Below the pieces are notes generated by a model that was given only the letters and a program-made list of their open reading frames with translations, was not told where the DNA came from and did no database searches. Below are positions 16,718 through 24,157 of a DNA stretch of 47,362 nt, one piece after another (position 1 is the first letter of the stretch; each line of letters opens with the position of its first letter). The stretch is from Acidobacteriota bacterium (lineage in GTDB: Bacteria > Acidobacteriota > JAAYUB01), in assembly GCA_018001935.1 (NCBI GenBank), contig JAGNHB010000045.1:1-47362 (forward strand). Reading direction: 5' to 3'. The translations under genes and the position numbers were made by a program.

Positions 16718-17416
16718 ATGAATACCGCCCCCGACAGACCCCCGCGCCCGGACCTCCGAAAACGCCGCCTGGCGCCTTCCCTCCTCTCCGCCGACTTCTC
16801 GCGGCTCGCGGAAACCCTGGTGTTTCTCGAGGCGAACGGAGTCGAGATGGTGCACCTGGACGTCATGGACGGGCATTTCGTCCCGAACCTGAGCTTCGGG
16901 CCGCCGGTGATCCGCTCCATCCGGGCGGCCACCCGGCTGATCCTCGACGTCCACCTCATGATCGAGGAGCCCGAGCGCTGGGTCGGGGCCTACGCCGCCG
17001 CCGGGGCCGACATGGTCAGCCTGCACGTCGAGGCGGCCCGCCACCTGCACCGGGGGGTCCAGGCCGTCCGGGACGCCGGCCTCCCCGCCGGGGTCGTGCT
17101 CAACCCGGCGACCCCCCTCTGCGCGCTGGACGAGATCCTCCCCGGGGTGGATTTCGTCCTCCTGATGAGCGTCAACCCCGGTTTCGGGGGCCAGGCCTTC
17201 ATCCCCTCCGCCATGGGGAAGGTCCGGGCCCTGCGGGAGAAAATCCGGGCCGCGGGGCTCGAGACCGCCATCGAGGTGGACGGCGGCGTGTGCCCGGACA
17301 ACATCGGCGACCTGGCCGCCGCCGGGGTCGACATCGCGGTGGCCGGTTCCGCGGTGTTTCATGCCCCGGACCCCAAAGAAACGCTCGCCGTCATGACCCG
17401 TTCCATGTTACAATGA
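16718..17416 (+). CDS. rpe: Ribulose-phosphate 3-epimerase (232 aa)
   Basis: The enzyme interconverts D-ribulose 5-phosphate and D-xylulose 5-phosphate in the pentose phosphate pathway. Family motifs are all present: LAPSLLSADF (about 18-27), HLDVMDGHFVPNLSFGP (about 46-62) with the catalytic Asp and metal ligands, DVHLMI, SVNPGFGGQAF, and EVDGGV with the second catalytic Asp. Length is normal apart from a 15-residue N-terminal extension. ATG 16718 follows a GAGGA site, 8 bp after the PASTA gene. Confidence 0.97.
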   Translation: MNTAPDRPPRPDLRKRRLAPSLLSADFSRLAETLVFLEANGVEMVHLDVMDGHFVPNLSFGPPVIRSIRAATRLILDVHLMIEEPERWVGAYAAAGADMVSLHVEAARHLHRGVQAVRDAGLPAGVVLNPATPLCALDEILPGVDFVLLMSVNPGFGGQAFIPSAMGKVRALREKIRAAGLETAIEVDGGVCPDNIGDLAAAGVDIAVAGSAVFHAPDPKETLAVMTRSMLQ

Positions 17417-17447
17417 CCGCTATTTTGCGGAGCGACGGAGGATTGCT

Positions 17448-18479
17448 TTGCGTAAATCCTTTTATTTGAATATCTTTATTCTTGCTGTTCTGGCGTTCGC
17501 CCAGTGGGGGTGCCGGGACGGAAAGCGGGCGTCCCTCCAGGACAGCGCGGCGCTGCCGGACAAGACCCTCTTCGAGAACGGGGTCGACTACCTGGACCGG
17601 AACCAGTTCATCAAGGCCCGCTTGTCCTTCCAGACCCTGATCAACGCCTACGACGAGTCGCCGTACCTCGAGCGGGCGAAGTACTACATCGCCTACTCCT
17701 TCATGCGGGAGGGCGGGGTAGACAACCTTCTCCAGTCCGAGCAGGCCTACCGCGACTTCCGGCTGTTCTTCCCGACCTCCGAGCTGGCGGACGACGCCCA
17801 GGCGTACATCGTCGAGATCAACATGAAGATGATGCACGCCCCCAACCGCGACCTGAAGTACACCCAGCGCGCGGAGGGGGAGATCAACCGCTTCCTCGTG
17901 GACTTCCCCAACTCCAGCCTGCGGGAGGAGATCGAGTTGCGGCGCCTGTTCGTGCACGACGTCCTGGCCACGAGCCTGCTCATGAAGGGGCAGTTCTACC
18001 ACAAGCGCAAGCAGTACAAGGCGGCCGTGGCCCGTCTCCGGGACAGCGTCTCCAGGTACCGGAACTTCGGCCGGCGGGACGAGGCCCTGTTCCTCCTGGC
18101 CGACGCCCTGGACCACGTGAAGAACTTCGACGAGAGCGCCACCTACTACGCCCAGATCGCCCTGGGGTACCCCTTCAGCGAGTACTTCTCCAAGTCCCGC
18201 GACCGCCTCAAGTCGCTGGAAAAGCCCATCCCCGACGTGGACGCCAAGCTGGCGGAGGAGAACCGGAAAACGTACTACAAGTCGGATTCCATCTTCACCA
18301 GCCCGTTCAAGTCGATTTTCGGCACCATCGGCATCGGCGACGAGGACCCGATGTGGGCGGCCATGGCCAAGCGGCGCACCGAGATCGAGAAGGAGCGCAT
18401 CAAGGCGGATGCCGGCAAGCCGACGGATGGCGGGTCCGAAAAAAAGAAAAAATCCGACAAGAACAAGAGCAATTCCTGA
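17448..18479 (+). CDS. BamD-like outer membrane assembly lipoprotein with TPR repeats (343 aa)
   Basis: The start is TTG 17448 with GGAGG seven bases upstream. The first 21 residues are a signal peptide and end at Cys22 (FAQWGC). That lipobox is imperfect because Gln stands at -3. The body has TPR-like helical pairs (ENGVDYLDRNQFIKARLSFQ, YIAYSFMREGG, ALFLLADALDHVKNFDESATY) as in BamD/YfiO, which helps the BAM complex insert outer-membrane proteins. The C-terminal ~60 residues are charged and Lys-rich, an addition to the usual ~245 aa. It implies a Gram-negative envelope. It follows rpe by 31 bp. Confidence 0.82.
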   Translation: MRKSFYLNIFILAVLAFAQWGCRDGKRASLQDSAALPDKTLFENGVDYLDRNQFIKARLSFQTLINAYDESPYLERAKYYIAYSFMREGGVDNLLQSEQAYRDFRLFFPTSELADDAQAYIVEINMKMMHAPNRDLKYTQRAEGEINRFLVDFPNSSLREEIELRRLFVHDVLATSLLMKGQFYHKRKQYKAAVARLRDSVSRYRNFGRRDEALFLLADALDHVKNFDESATYYAQIALGYPFSEYFSKSRDRLKSLEKPIPDVDAKLAEENRKTYYKSDSIFTSPFKSIFGTIGIGDEDPMWAAMAKRRTEIEKERIKADAGKPTDGGSEKKKKSDKNKSNS

Positions 18480-18537
18480 GCATTCGGGTTCGATTCCCTG
18501 AATAACATTGAATTTCGCGAAGCTCTGAAAAATCTGC

Positions 18538-18566
18538 TTGTGTAACCCCTCTATTTATGGTGTAAT
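18538..18566 (+). promoter_or_regulatory. Putative promoter of the response-regulator gene
   Basis: TTGTGT (18538-18543), a 17-base spacer and TGTAAT (18561-18566, five of six consensus bases) lie 39 bases before the start codon. Confidence 0.5.
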
Positions 18567-18605
18567 GGAAACATCTTGCGGCGCCCCTTGCGCGAGGAGG
18601 CATCC

Positions 18606-20159
18606 ATGGGTCACAAGCTGCTGCTCGCTGACGACAGCATCACCATCCAGAAGGTGGTCAGCCTGACGTTCGCGGAGGAGGACTTCGAGGTCATCTGCGT
18701 CGGGAACGGCGAGATCGCCGTCGAGAAGATCCGGGAACAGCAACCGGACATCGTTCTGGCCGATATCTTCATGCCGCGGAAAACCGGCTACGAAGTGTGT
18801 GCCTTCGTCAAGACCAGCGAACGGTTCCGTCACATCCCCGTGATCCTGCTGGTGGGGACCTTCGAGCCCTTCGACAAGGCCGAGGCGGCGAGCGTGGGGG
18901 CGGACGGTTTCCTGACGAAGCCCTTCGAGCCCACGGTGCTGATCCGGATGGTCCGCCAGATGCTGGAGAAGACCAAGGCCGACCGGATGGCGGCAAACCT
19001 CGAGCGGACGGTCGTCTCCAGTTCCATCACCGGCCAGGTCCCCCTGCCCCGCGTCCAGAGCAAACGCCCGGCGGAGGACAACAAGACGGTGCAGATCCCC
19101 CGCGAGAGCCTGCTGGAGATGCCGGAACTCAAGGTCCGCTCCGTCGTCAAGAGCGACCTGGAGGAGACCCTCCTGGCGTCCGACGTCAAGCCGGCGATCC
19201 CGGACCTCAAGCCGGACGAAATCCTGCTCCCCGTCGGGGATGAAGTCCTGCTGGCTCCCGAGGAAATCGTGTTGCCGCAGGCGGAATCCCCCCGGCCCCC
19301 GGCCGTTCCCGAAACGGCCCCGCTCCCCCCGGAGCCTCTCCGGGAGGTCCCCGAGACCGCGCCCTTCGCCCCGGAGCCCGTGGCGCAGACCCCGGCCCCC
19401 GCGCAGCTGATCACGCCCTCCACGCAGGTGACCGATCTCTTCGCCTACCCCGATCCCATGGTGTCTGTCCGCCGGCCCATCGTGGAGCCCCCGACGGCGC
19501 CGCTGCCCACGGTCCAGGAGGAGCGGGAGGAGCCCCTCGTCCCGGAGCCGCAACCCGAAATACCCGCCCCGGCCCAGTTAGTGCCGTCCGTTCCGGAACC
19601 GCCGGCTGAAAAGCCCGCCCCGGTTCCGCCCGTGTCGGAAACCAGCATGCGGATCTCCCTCTCCCCGAAGGACACGGGGGAGTCCCTCCTGGAATTCGAC
19701 ACCATCGTCAGCCGCATCACCCTGCCCTCTGAGGAAGACATCCTCGGCGTTTTCGACCTCATCGGCATCGAGAAGATCATCGCGCAGCGGAAAAGCCTCG
19801 AGGCGGCCCTTCGCGAGGAGATGACGCCCCCGGAGCCCCCCCGGGTGGCGGCCCGGGTCGAGGCGGCGTTCGCGGAGGAGGTGGAGGAACCGCGGCACGA
19901 GGTCGCCGTCGAAACCGTCCAGGCCCCCGAGCCGGTCCTCGAGGCCGAGCCCGAAGTGAAGGCCGCCCCCCTGCCGGCGGCTGCGGCGCAAACCGAGGCC
20001 GTCCTGGACGAGACCCTGGTGACCCGGATCGCCCGGATGGTGGTGGAGAAGCTCTCCGAAAAGATCATCCACGAAATTGCCTGGGAGGTGGTCCCGGAAC
20101 TGGCGGAACTGGTGATCCGTCAGGAAGTGGAACGGATGAAAAGGGAAGGGAAGCTCTGA
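18606..20159 (+). CDS. Response regulator with long Pro/Glu-rich linker and helical C-terminus (517 aa)
   Basis: Residues 1-120 form a receiver domain with the acidic pair D9-D10, phospho-acceptor D53 in VLADIFMPRKTGYEV, and K105 in LTKPFEP. The switch position that is usually Thr/Ser is in LLVGTFEP. About 330 residues of Pro/Glu/Val-rich, apparently disordered linker follow. The last ~45 residues form a helical module ending KIIHEIAWEVVPELAELVI, which is found at the C-terminus of other single-receiver proteins and slightly resembles the PopZ-type helical tail. No DNA-binding domain is visible, so it may act by protein contacts at the pole or in motility. GAGGAGG precedes ATG 18606. No cognate kinase is nearby. 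Confidence 0.85.
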   Translation: MGHKLLLADDSITIQKVVSLTFAEEDFEVICVGNGEIAVEKIREQQPDIVLADIFMPRKTGYEVCAFVKTSERFRHIPVILLVGTFEPFDKAEAASVGADGFLTKPFEPTVLIRMVRQMLEKTKADRMAANLERTVVSSSITGQVPLPRVQSKRPAEDNKTVQIPRESLLEMPELKVRSVVKSDLEETLLASDVKPAIPDLKPDEILLPVGDEVLLAPEEIVLPQAESPRPPAVPETAPLPPEPLREVPETAPFAPEPVAQTPAPAQLITPSTQVTDLFAYPDPMVSVRRPIVEPPTAPLPTVQEEREEPLVPEPQPEIPAPAQLVPSVPEPPAEKPAPVPPVSETSMRISLSPKDTGESLLEFDTIVSRITLPSEEDILGVFDLIGIEKIIAQRKSLEAALREEMTPPEPPRVAARVEAAFAEEVEEPRHEVAVETVQAPEPVLEAEPEVKAAPLPAAAAQTEAVLDETLVTRIARMVVEKLSEKIIHEIAWEVVPELAELVIRQEVERMKREGKL

Positions 20160-20264
20160 CCCCGGGACGGGAGGCGCGGGGAGACTGCCGCTCCCTGGAT
20201 CCCGGCGGTGCGTCGTCGCGGTTGAATGCGGTGTGTATGCGCGGGGGGCGTCCGAACGGGGACG

Positions 20265-20744
20265 TCACCAGTCGGCTTCGTCCCCGCTGATTCTCCCCCA
20301 CTTCTTGGACGACTTGCCGTCGCCCTCCCACTCTTCGTACCCCTCGTCTTCTTCCCAGCCTTCCTCGTCGTCGGCCGGCCCGTCCTCGTCCCACTCGTCG
20401 TCGTCCTTCCACTCGTCGTAGTCGTCGTCCTCGTCGTCGTCCCAGTCCTCGGGGTCCTCGTCGTCGTCGTCCCACTCCTCCTCGTCGTCGTCGTCCCACT
20501 CCTCCTCGTCTTCGTCGTCGTCGTCCCACTCCTCCGCGCCGTCCTCGGTCCACTCGGCGTCGTCGTAGTCCTCTCCGTCTTCCCAGTGGTTGTCTGCCGG
20601 CAGTTCCTCGAATTCGGGTTCGTTGACCTCGTCGTCGGGGGCGTCGAGGTCGTCGGGCCGTTCACCGGGCCTGCGAGGCTGGAGGGACAGGGGCCGCCCC
20701 GCCTCCAGGCCAAAGCTATCGTGATTCACCATTTCGTTTTCCAT
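20265..20744 (-). CDS. Hyperacidic Asp/Glu/Trp repeat protein (159 aa)
   Basis: The first ~50 residues are ordinary; the middle (about 55-135) is almost wholly Asp, Glu and Trp in loose units such as EEWDDDDEDEEEWDDDD, and the end is SSKKWGRISGDEADW. There is no signal peptide or membrane helix, so it is probably cytoplasmic. The reading frame is open and ends cleanly. A GGTGAGG site precedes ATG 20744, and a promoter candidate lies upstream, so I treat it as a real gene even though GAC/GAG runs keep other frames open. I recognise no family. A polyanion could mimic nucleic acid or bind divalent cations or basic proteins; that is speculation. Confidence 0.75.
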   Translation of the reverse strand: MENEMVNHDSFGLEAGRPLSLQPRRPGERPDDLDAPDDEVNEPEFEELPADNHWEDGEDYDDAEWTEDGAEEWDDDDEDEEEWDDDDEEEWDDDDEDPEDWDDDEDDDYDEWKDDDEWDEDGPADDEEGWEEDEGYEEWEGDGKSSKKWGRISGDEADW

Positions 20745-20772
20745 GCCTCACCTGCATCATCGAAGTCGCCTC

Positions 20773-20800
20773 ATTTTGACCAATCCCGATCAAATGTCAA
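20773..20800 (-). promoter_or_regulatory. Promoter of the hyperacidic protein gene
   Basis: On the minus strand a perfect TTGACA (20800-20795) is followed by a 16-base spacer and CAAAAT (20778-20773). It is divergent from the tRNA promoter about 50 bp away. Confidence 0.55.
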
Positions 20801-20848
20801 CAGGTTTTTTTCCCCGGGACCGGGGCCGAGCCGGCATGGAAAAAAGTG

Positions 20849-20877
20849 TTGACAAGGCGGCCGGGATCGTGTTAAAA
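20849..20877 (+). promoter_or_regulatory. Promoter of the tRNA-Gly gene
   Basis: TTGACA (20849-20854), a 17-base spacer and TTAAAA (20872-20877) end 12 bases before the mature 5' end of tRNA-Gly. The -35 is perfect and the -10 is weak. Confidence 0.6.
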
Positions 20878-20889
20878 ACCCTTCGCTGA

Positions 20890-20964
<75 letters not shown>

Positions 20965-20980
20965 GTTTTTTGACCGAAAC

Positions 20981-21005
20981 CGAGCCCGGGAGGGCTCGTT
21001 TTTTT
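20981..21005 (+). terminator. Rho-independent terminator after tRNA-Gly
   Basis: CGAGCCC (20981-20987) pairs with GGGCTCG (20992-20998) around GGGA and is followed by seven T. It lies between the two tRNA genes, so tRNA-Cys either depends on read-through or has its own promoter. Confidence 0.9.
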
Positions 21006-21019
21006 CGAGGCTTTGCCCG

Positions 21020-21094
21020 GGCGGCGTACCCAAGTGGCAAGGGAGAGGTCTGCAAAACCTCCATTCAGCGGTTCGACTCCGCTCGCCGCCTCCA
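21020..21094 (+). tRNA. tRNA-Cys (anticodon GCA)
   Basis: The acceptor GGCGGCG pairs with CGCCGCC. The anticodon arm GAGGT-CTGCAAA-ACCTC gives anticodon GCA. The T-arm AGCGG-TTCGACT-CCGCT is fully paired. Discriminator T, a Cys identity element, and encoded CCA are present. Confidence 0.97.
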
Positions 21095-21112
21095 TCTTCT
21101 TCCCCGCACTCG

Positions 21113-21137
21113 ACCCGGCGTGTCCCGCCGGGTTTTT
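21113..21137 (+). terminator. Rho-independent terminator after tRNA-Cys
   Basis: ACCCGGCG (21113-21120) pairs with CGCCGGGT (21126-21133) around TGTCC, followed by a T run. Confidence 0.9.
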
Positions 21138-21409
21138 CATTTTTATTTGATTTGTGCCCCCCTCTCCTCCATTCCCCGAAGGGGAAAGGCGTTTCAGCCC
21201 GGGGCAAGCCGCGGACGACGGCGGACCCAAGCCGGACCGTGACGCCGTGATGGGCGTCCGTGGCGCCGCCCCGGGGACCCGGCGACGCCTCACAAGGACA
21301 AACCCGCCCCGAAGGCGGCGGGAGGAAAGCGTTGCACTCGATTCTTGCCCGTTTTGGAAAAAACCTTCGTGCGCCCTTGTGCTTCCTCTTCCGGACGACG
21401 CACGGCCCC

Positions 21410-21490
21410 CGCAGGGCCGCGCCGCTCCGGCGGCCTGCGCGGCGCGGTCAAAGCGGCGCTCCGGCAGCCTTCGCGCCGCACTCCACAGGG
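21410..21490 (+). repeat. Dispersed GC-rich repeat, copy 4
   Basis: GCGCCGCTCCGGCGGCCTGC near 21419 is identical to the stretch at 6451, and AAAGCGGCGCTCCGGCAGCC continues as in the 6574 and 12031 copies. The orientation is the same as in the other three copies. Confidence 0.75.
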
Positions 21491-21569
21491 AAGGGCGGCG
21501 ATCGAGGGTTGCGGGCTGCCGTCGCCAGGGGGGCCGCCGATCCCGGTTGGGACCGCGGCAGCGACGGCG

Positions 21570-21666
21570 ATGCGATTGCGATAGGGATTGCGATTGCGAT
21601 TGCGATTGCGATTGCGACTGCGATTGCGACTGCGATACCGATACCGATACCGATACCGACCCCGAT
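21570..21666 (+). repeat. Hexanucleotide arrays GCGATT and ATACCG
   Basis: About ten units of GATTGC (some GACTGC) are followed directly by about five units of CGATAC, giving one continuous six-base periodicity of roughly 95 bp. The arrays are in non-coding DNA. Confidence 0.92.
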
Positions 21667-21680
21667 GGGAATACCTCCGG

Positions 21681-21715
21681 ACCTACAGCCTTCAGCCTAC
21701 AGCCTACAGCCTATC
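21681..21715 (+). repeat. Short heptamer array CCTACAG
   Basis: Four to five units of the form CCTACAG or CCTTCAG follow one another immediately before the 3' end of the VWFA-related gene. Confidence 0.8.
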
Positions 21716-21723
21716 CCCTCGGC

Positions 21724-22749
21724 CTACTCCCTCACGAACCGGAACGACCGGCGGTAGGAGAGCGTGATGTCCTCCCGGGCGTGGCGGACGAGGACCTGGT
21801 GGGTCTTGGAGCGTTTCAGGGACTCGTCGGGGACGAAACTGACCAGATACTGGTTGCGGACCAGGTCGGCGACGCCCTTGCCGGCGTCGACCGGGTTGGC
21901 CCCTTCGCCGGCGGTCACGCGGGCGCCGCCCGATTCCAGACTGAGGCGCTTGACCATGGCCCCGCGGCGGAACAGGCTGCGTTCCCCGAAGCCGGAGCCC
22001 TCGGCGTAGAGGGTGTAGACGGGGACCCCGAAGTACTGGATGTGGTTGAGGGTGACCTTCGAGAGGTTCTCGTCCCCGTCGGAGACGAGCAGGATGGCCT
22101 TGCGGGGGGTCTGGGCCCGGGCGAGCTCGTACAGGGCCCGGTCCAGGGCGATGGCGGTCTTGTTGGGGGGGAACCCCCGGTTGAAGGGCGAGTAGCTCCG
22201 CGTCTCGCCGGGTGTGCCCACCCATTTGGTCTTGGCGTCCCGGAACATGACGGGGTCGAGGTTGTAGATGGCCCCCATGAGCGCGGACCGGTCGGACGTC
22301 GCCGGGACGATCACCTCCCACTCCAGGCCGTAGGTGGCCATGAAGAGGGAGTCCTTCCGGTCGGTCCGGTGGAAGAACCCTTCGAGGAAGCTCCGGATCC
22401 ACGGGACCTGGCGGCCCACGGCGACGGAGCTGCGGTCGATGAGGACCCCGACGGTGGCGGGGGCGTCCTGGTCGTCGAGGAAGAGGAAATCCCGCACCTC
22501 CTTCCCATCGACGAACAGCTTGAAATCAGCCTGCCGCAGCCCCCGGACCACCTCTCCGTCGGCGCCGGTCACGGTGACGGGGACCACGACGCGTTCGGCC
22601 TCCGCCCGGATGGGCGGGGAGGGCGACGGCGGGCTCGCCGGCGTGGCGTCCGGGAGCGGTCGTCCGGCGAAGACGGGGAGGCACAGCAGCGAGACGAGCC
22701 CGAGCAGCCGGAGCGGTCCGTTGGACGCAAGCCGAGGTGAGTGTTTCAT
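21724..22749 (-). CDS. VWFA-related exported protein, acidobacterial type (341 aa)
   Basis: A signal peptide (residues 1-28, LLGLVSLLCLPVFA) leads a protein that matches the acidobacterial VWFA-related group: VVVPVTVTGADGEVVRGL, QADFKLFVDGKE, then a von Willebrand A fold starting VGVLIDRSS and with AILLVSDGDEN as its middle motif. The metal site is degenerate: the usual DxSxS reads DRSSV. It ends DITLSYRRSFRFVRE. The start ATG 22749 overlaps the stop of the YkgJ-like gene by four bases (ATGA), so the two genes are coupled. The function of this family is unknown; protein-protein contact outside the cytoplasm is likely. Confidence 0.85.
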   Translation of the reverse strand: MKHSPRLASNGPLRLLGLVSLLCLPVFAGRPLPDATPASPPSPSPPIRAEAERVVVPVTVTGADGEVVRGLRQADFKLFVDGKEVRDFLFLDDQDAPATVGVLIDRSSVAVGRQVPWIRSFLEGFFHRTDRKDSLFMATYGLEWEVIVPATSDRSALMGAIYNLDPVMFRDAKTKWVGTPGETRSYSPFNRGFPPNKTAIALDRALYELARAQTPRKAILLVSDGDENLSKVTLNHIQYFGVPVYTLYAEGSGFGERSLFRRGAMVKRLSLESGGARVTAGEGANPVDAGKGVADLVRNQYLVSFVPDESLKRSKTHQVLVRHAREDITLSYRRSFRFVRE

Positions 22750-23042
22750 TTATCGGTTTCGAAACGGTACCCGCACGTGTTTTCGGTGATCTGGTCACGG
22801 CGGGTGCGGGGGTATTTCCGGCAGTTGGGCGGGCGGAGGCGGTAGATCCCGCAGTGGGACTTGCCGTCGGCGCCGGTTTTCAGGAACGGGCAGGTGACGG
22901 GGAGTTTGCAGCAGGCCCCGCACTGGACGCACTTTCCCGTCCGCTGGGGCGAGACGGGCAGCCAGCAGGTTGCGAGGCGGTGAAATTTCGCCCCCCACGT
23001 GTTTCGGTTTTTCTTCGGGGTCGTTCGGGTCGTTTTCGTCAT
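22746..23042 (-). CDS. YkgJ-type cysteine-cluster protein (98 aa)
   Basis: GKCVQCGACCKLPVTCPFL carries the CxxCxxCC motif of the YkgJ (zinc- or iron-chelating) family, and CGIYRLRPPNCRKYP with later Cys completes the eight-Cys set. The N-terminus is short and basic. I chose ATG 23042, preceded by GGGAG; the frame continues 20 codons upstream without a site. It heads a two-gene operon with the VWFA-related protein. The family probably binds a metal or Fe-S cluster; its role is unknown. Confidence 0.85.
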   Translation of the reverse strand: MTKTTRTTPKKNRNTWGAKFHRLATCWLPVSPQRTGKCVQCGACCKLPVTCPFLKTGADGKSHCGIYRLRPPNCRKYPRTRRDQITENTCGYRFETDK

Positions 23043-23073
23043 CGATCGCTCCCTCTCCGCGGAACAAGGGCGC

Positions 23074-23102
23074 ATTAAACCACGATCCCCGGTGCGATTC
23101 AA
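23074..23102 (-). promoter_or_regulatory. Promoter of the YkgJ-VWFA operon
   Basis: On the minus strand TTGAAT (23102-23097), a 17-base spacer and TTTAAT (23079-23074) lie 31 bases before the start codon. The -10 matches five of six consensus bases. Confidence 0.6.
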
Positions 23103-23157
23103 CGGGAAAATCCGTCGCGCCGACGGGGCCCGCCTCTTTGGGCGTTTTAGAATTTGC

Positions 23158-23187
23158 TTGACATCGAATGGTTAAAAGGGAAAGAAT
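23158..23187 (+). promoter_or_regulatory. Promoter of the DHH phosphoesterase gene
   Basis: TTGACA (23158-23163), an 18-base spacer and AAGAAT (23182-23187) lie 33 bases before ATG 23221. Confidence 0.58.
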
Positions 23188-23220
23188 TTATTCGATCATG
23201 TTCCGGCGCGAGGTGAGACG

Positions 23221-24141
23221 ATGAGACTCCTGACCCGGTCCGATTTCGACGGCTTGGTATGTGGGGTGCTGCTGGCGGAAGCCGGGGTGATCGACAGCTA
23301 CCACTTCGTCCACCCCAAGGACGTCCAGGACGGCCTGGTCCAGGTCACCGCCAACGACGTCCTGACCAACGTTCCCTTCATCCCGGGCTGCGGGCTCTGG
23401 TTCGACCACCACTCCAGCGAGATGGAACGTCTCAAGCTCATGAAAGAGCACCACTTCAGGGGCACGAGCGCCCCGTCGCCCAGTTGCGCGCGCCTGGTCT
23501 ACAACTACTTCGGGGGCCGGGAGCGTTTCCGCAAATTCGACGAGTCCGGCCTCATGGACGCCGTGGACCGGAGCGACAGCGGCCAGGTCACCATGGAAGA
23601 GGTCATGAACCCCCGGGGGTGGATGCTGGTCTCCTTCATCATGGACGCCCGGACGGGCCTCGATCGCTACAGCGATTACCGGATCACCATCCAGGAACTC
23701 ATGAAGGACATGATCCGCTACTGCCGGACCCTGCCCGTCGACCAGGTCCTGAAGGTCCCCGACGTGCAGGAACGCGTCACCCGTTACTTCGAGCAGGAGA
23801 AGGCCTACGAGGAGATGATCCGCTCCTGTGCCGCGGCTCTCGGGAACGTCCTGCTGATCGACCTCCACGACGTGAAGGAGATCGTCTCGGGGAACCGTTT
23901 CAAGGAGTACGTCCTCTTCCCCGGCCAGAACGTCTCCCTGCGCGTCCTGTGGGGCCGGGGGCGCCTCCGGATGGTCTTCTCCTGCGGCCACAGCATTTTC
24001 AACCGCACCTGCCGGACGGACGTCGGTTCGCTCCTTCTCAAGTACGGGGGCGGAGGCCACAAGATGGTGGGGACCTGCCAGGTGCCCGCCGAACGGTGGG
24101 AGACGGTGCGGGACGAGCTGATCGGCGCCCTGCGCGAGTGA
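23221..24141 (+). CDS. DHH-family phosphoesterase (306 aa)
   Basis: This is a cytoplasmic Mn-dependent phosphoesterase of the DHH/DHHA1 superfamily (exopolyphosphatase, RecJ, NrnA relatives). Motif I is TRSDFDGLVCG (D8, D10), the namesake DHH is at residues 62-64, DAVDRSDSG is motif IV, and KYGGGGHKMVGT near residues 275-286 is the DHHA1 substrate motif. The length suits the short exopolyphosphatase-like group rather than RecJ. The substrate (polyphosphate, oligoribonucleotide or cyclic dinucleotide product) cannot be told from sequence alone. GAGGTGAG precedes ATG 23221. Confidence 0.88.
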   Translation: MRLLTRSDFDGLVCGVLLAEAGVIDSYHFVHPKDVQDGLVQVTANDVLTNVPFIPGCGLWFDHHSSEMERLKLMKEHHFRGTSAPSPSCARLVYNYFGGRERFRKFDESGLMDAVDRSDSGQVTMEEVMNPRGWMLVSFIMDARTGLDRYSDYRITIQELMKDMIRYCRTLPVDQVLKVPDVQERVTRYFEQEKAYEEMIRSCAAALGNVLLIDLHDVKEIVSGNRFKEYVLFPGQNVSLRVLWGRGRLRMVFSCGHSIFNRTCRTDVGSLLLKYGGGGHKMVGTCQVPAERWETVRDELIGALRE

Positions 24142-24157
24142 GCCCCCGGGTGATCGC

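Larger units (their letters stand above)
21138..21723 (+). other. 586-bp non-coding interval rich in repeats
   Basis: The interval separates the tRNA block from the end of the VWFA-related gene. It holds the fourth copy of the dispersed GC-rich repeat, a hexamer array and a short heptamer array, each listed separately. Open frames here change phase with the repeats and have no ribosome sites, so I call no gene. Confidence 0.65.
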
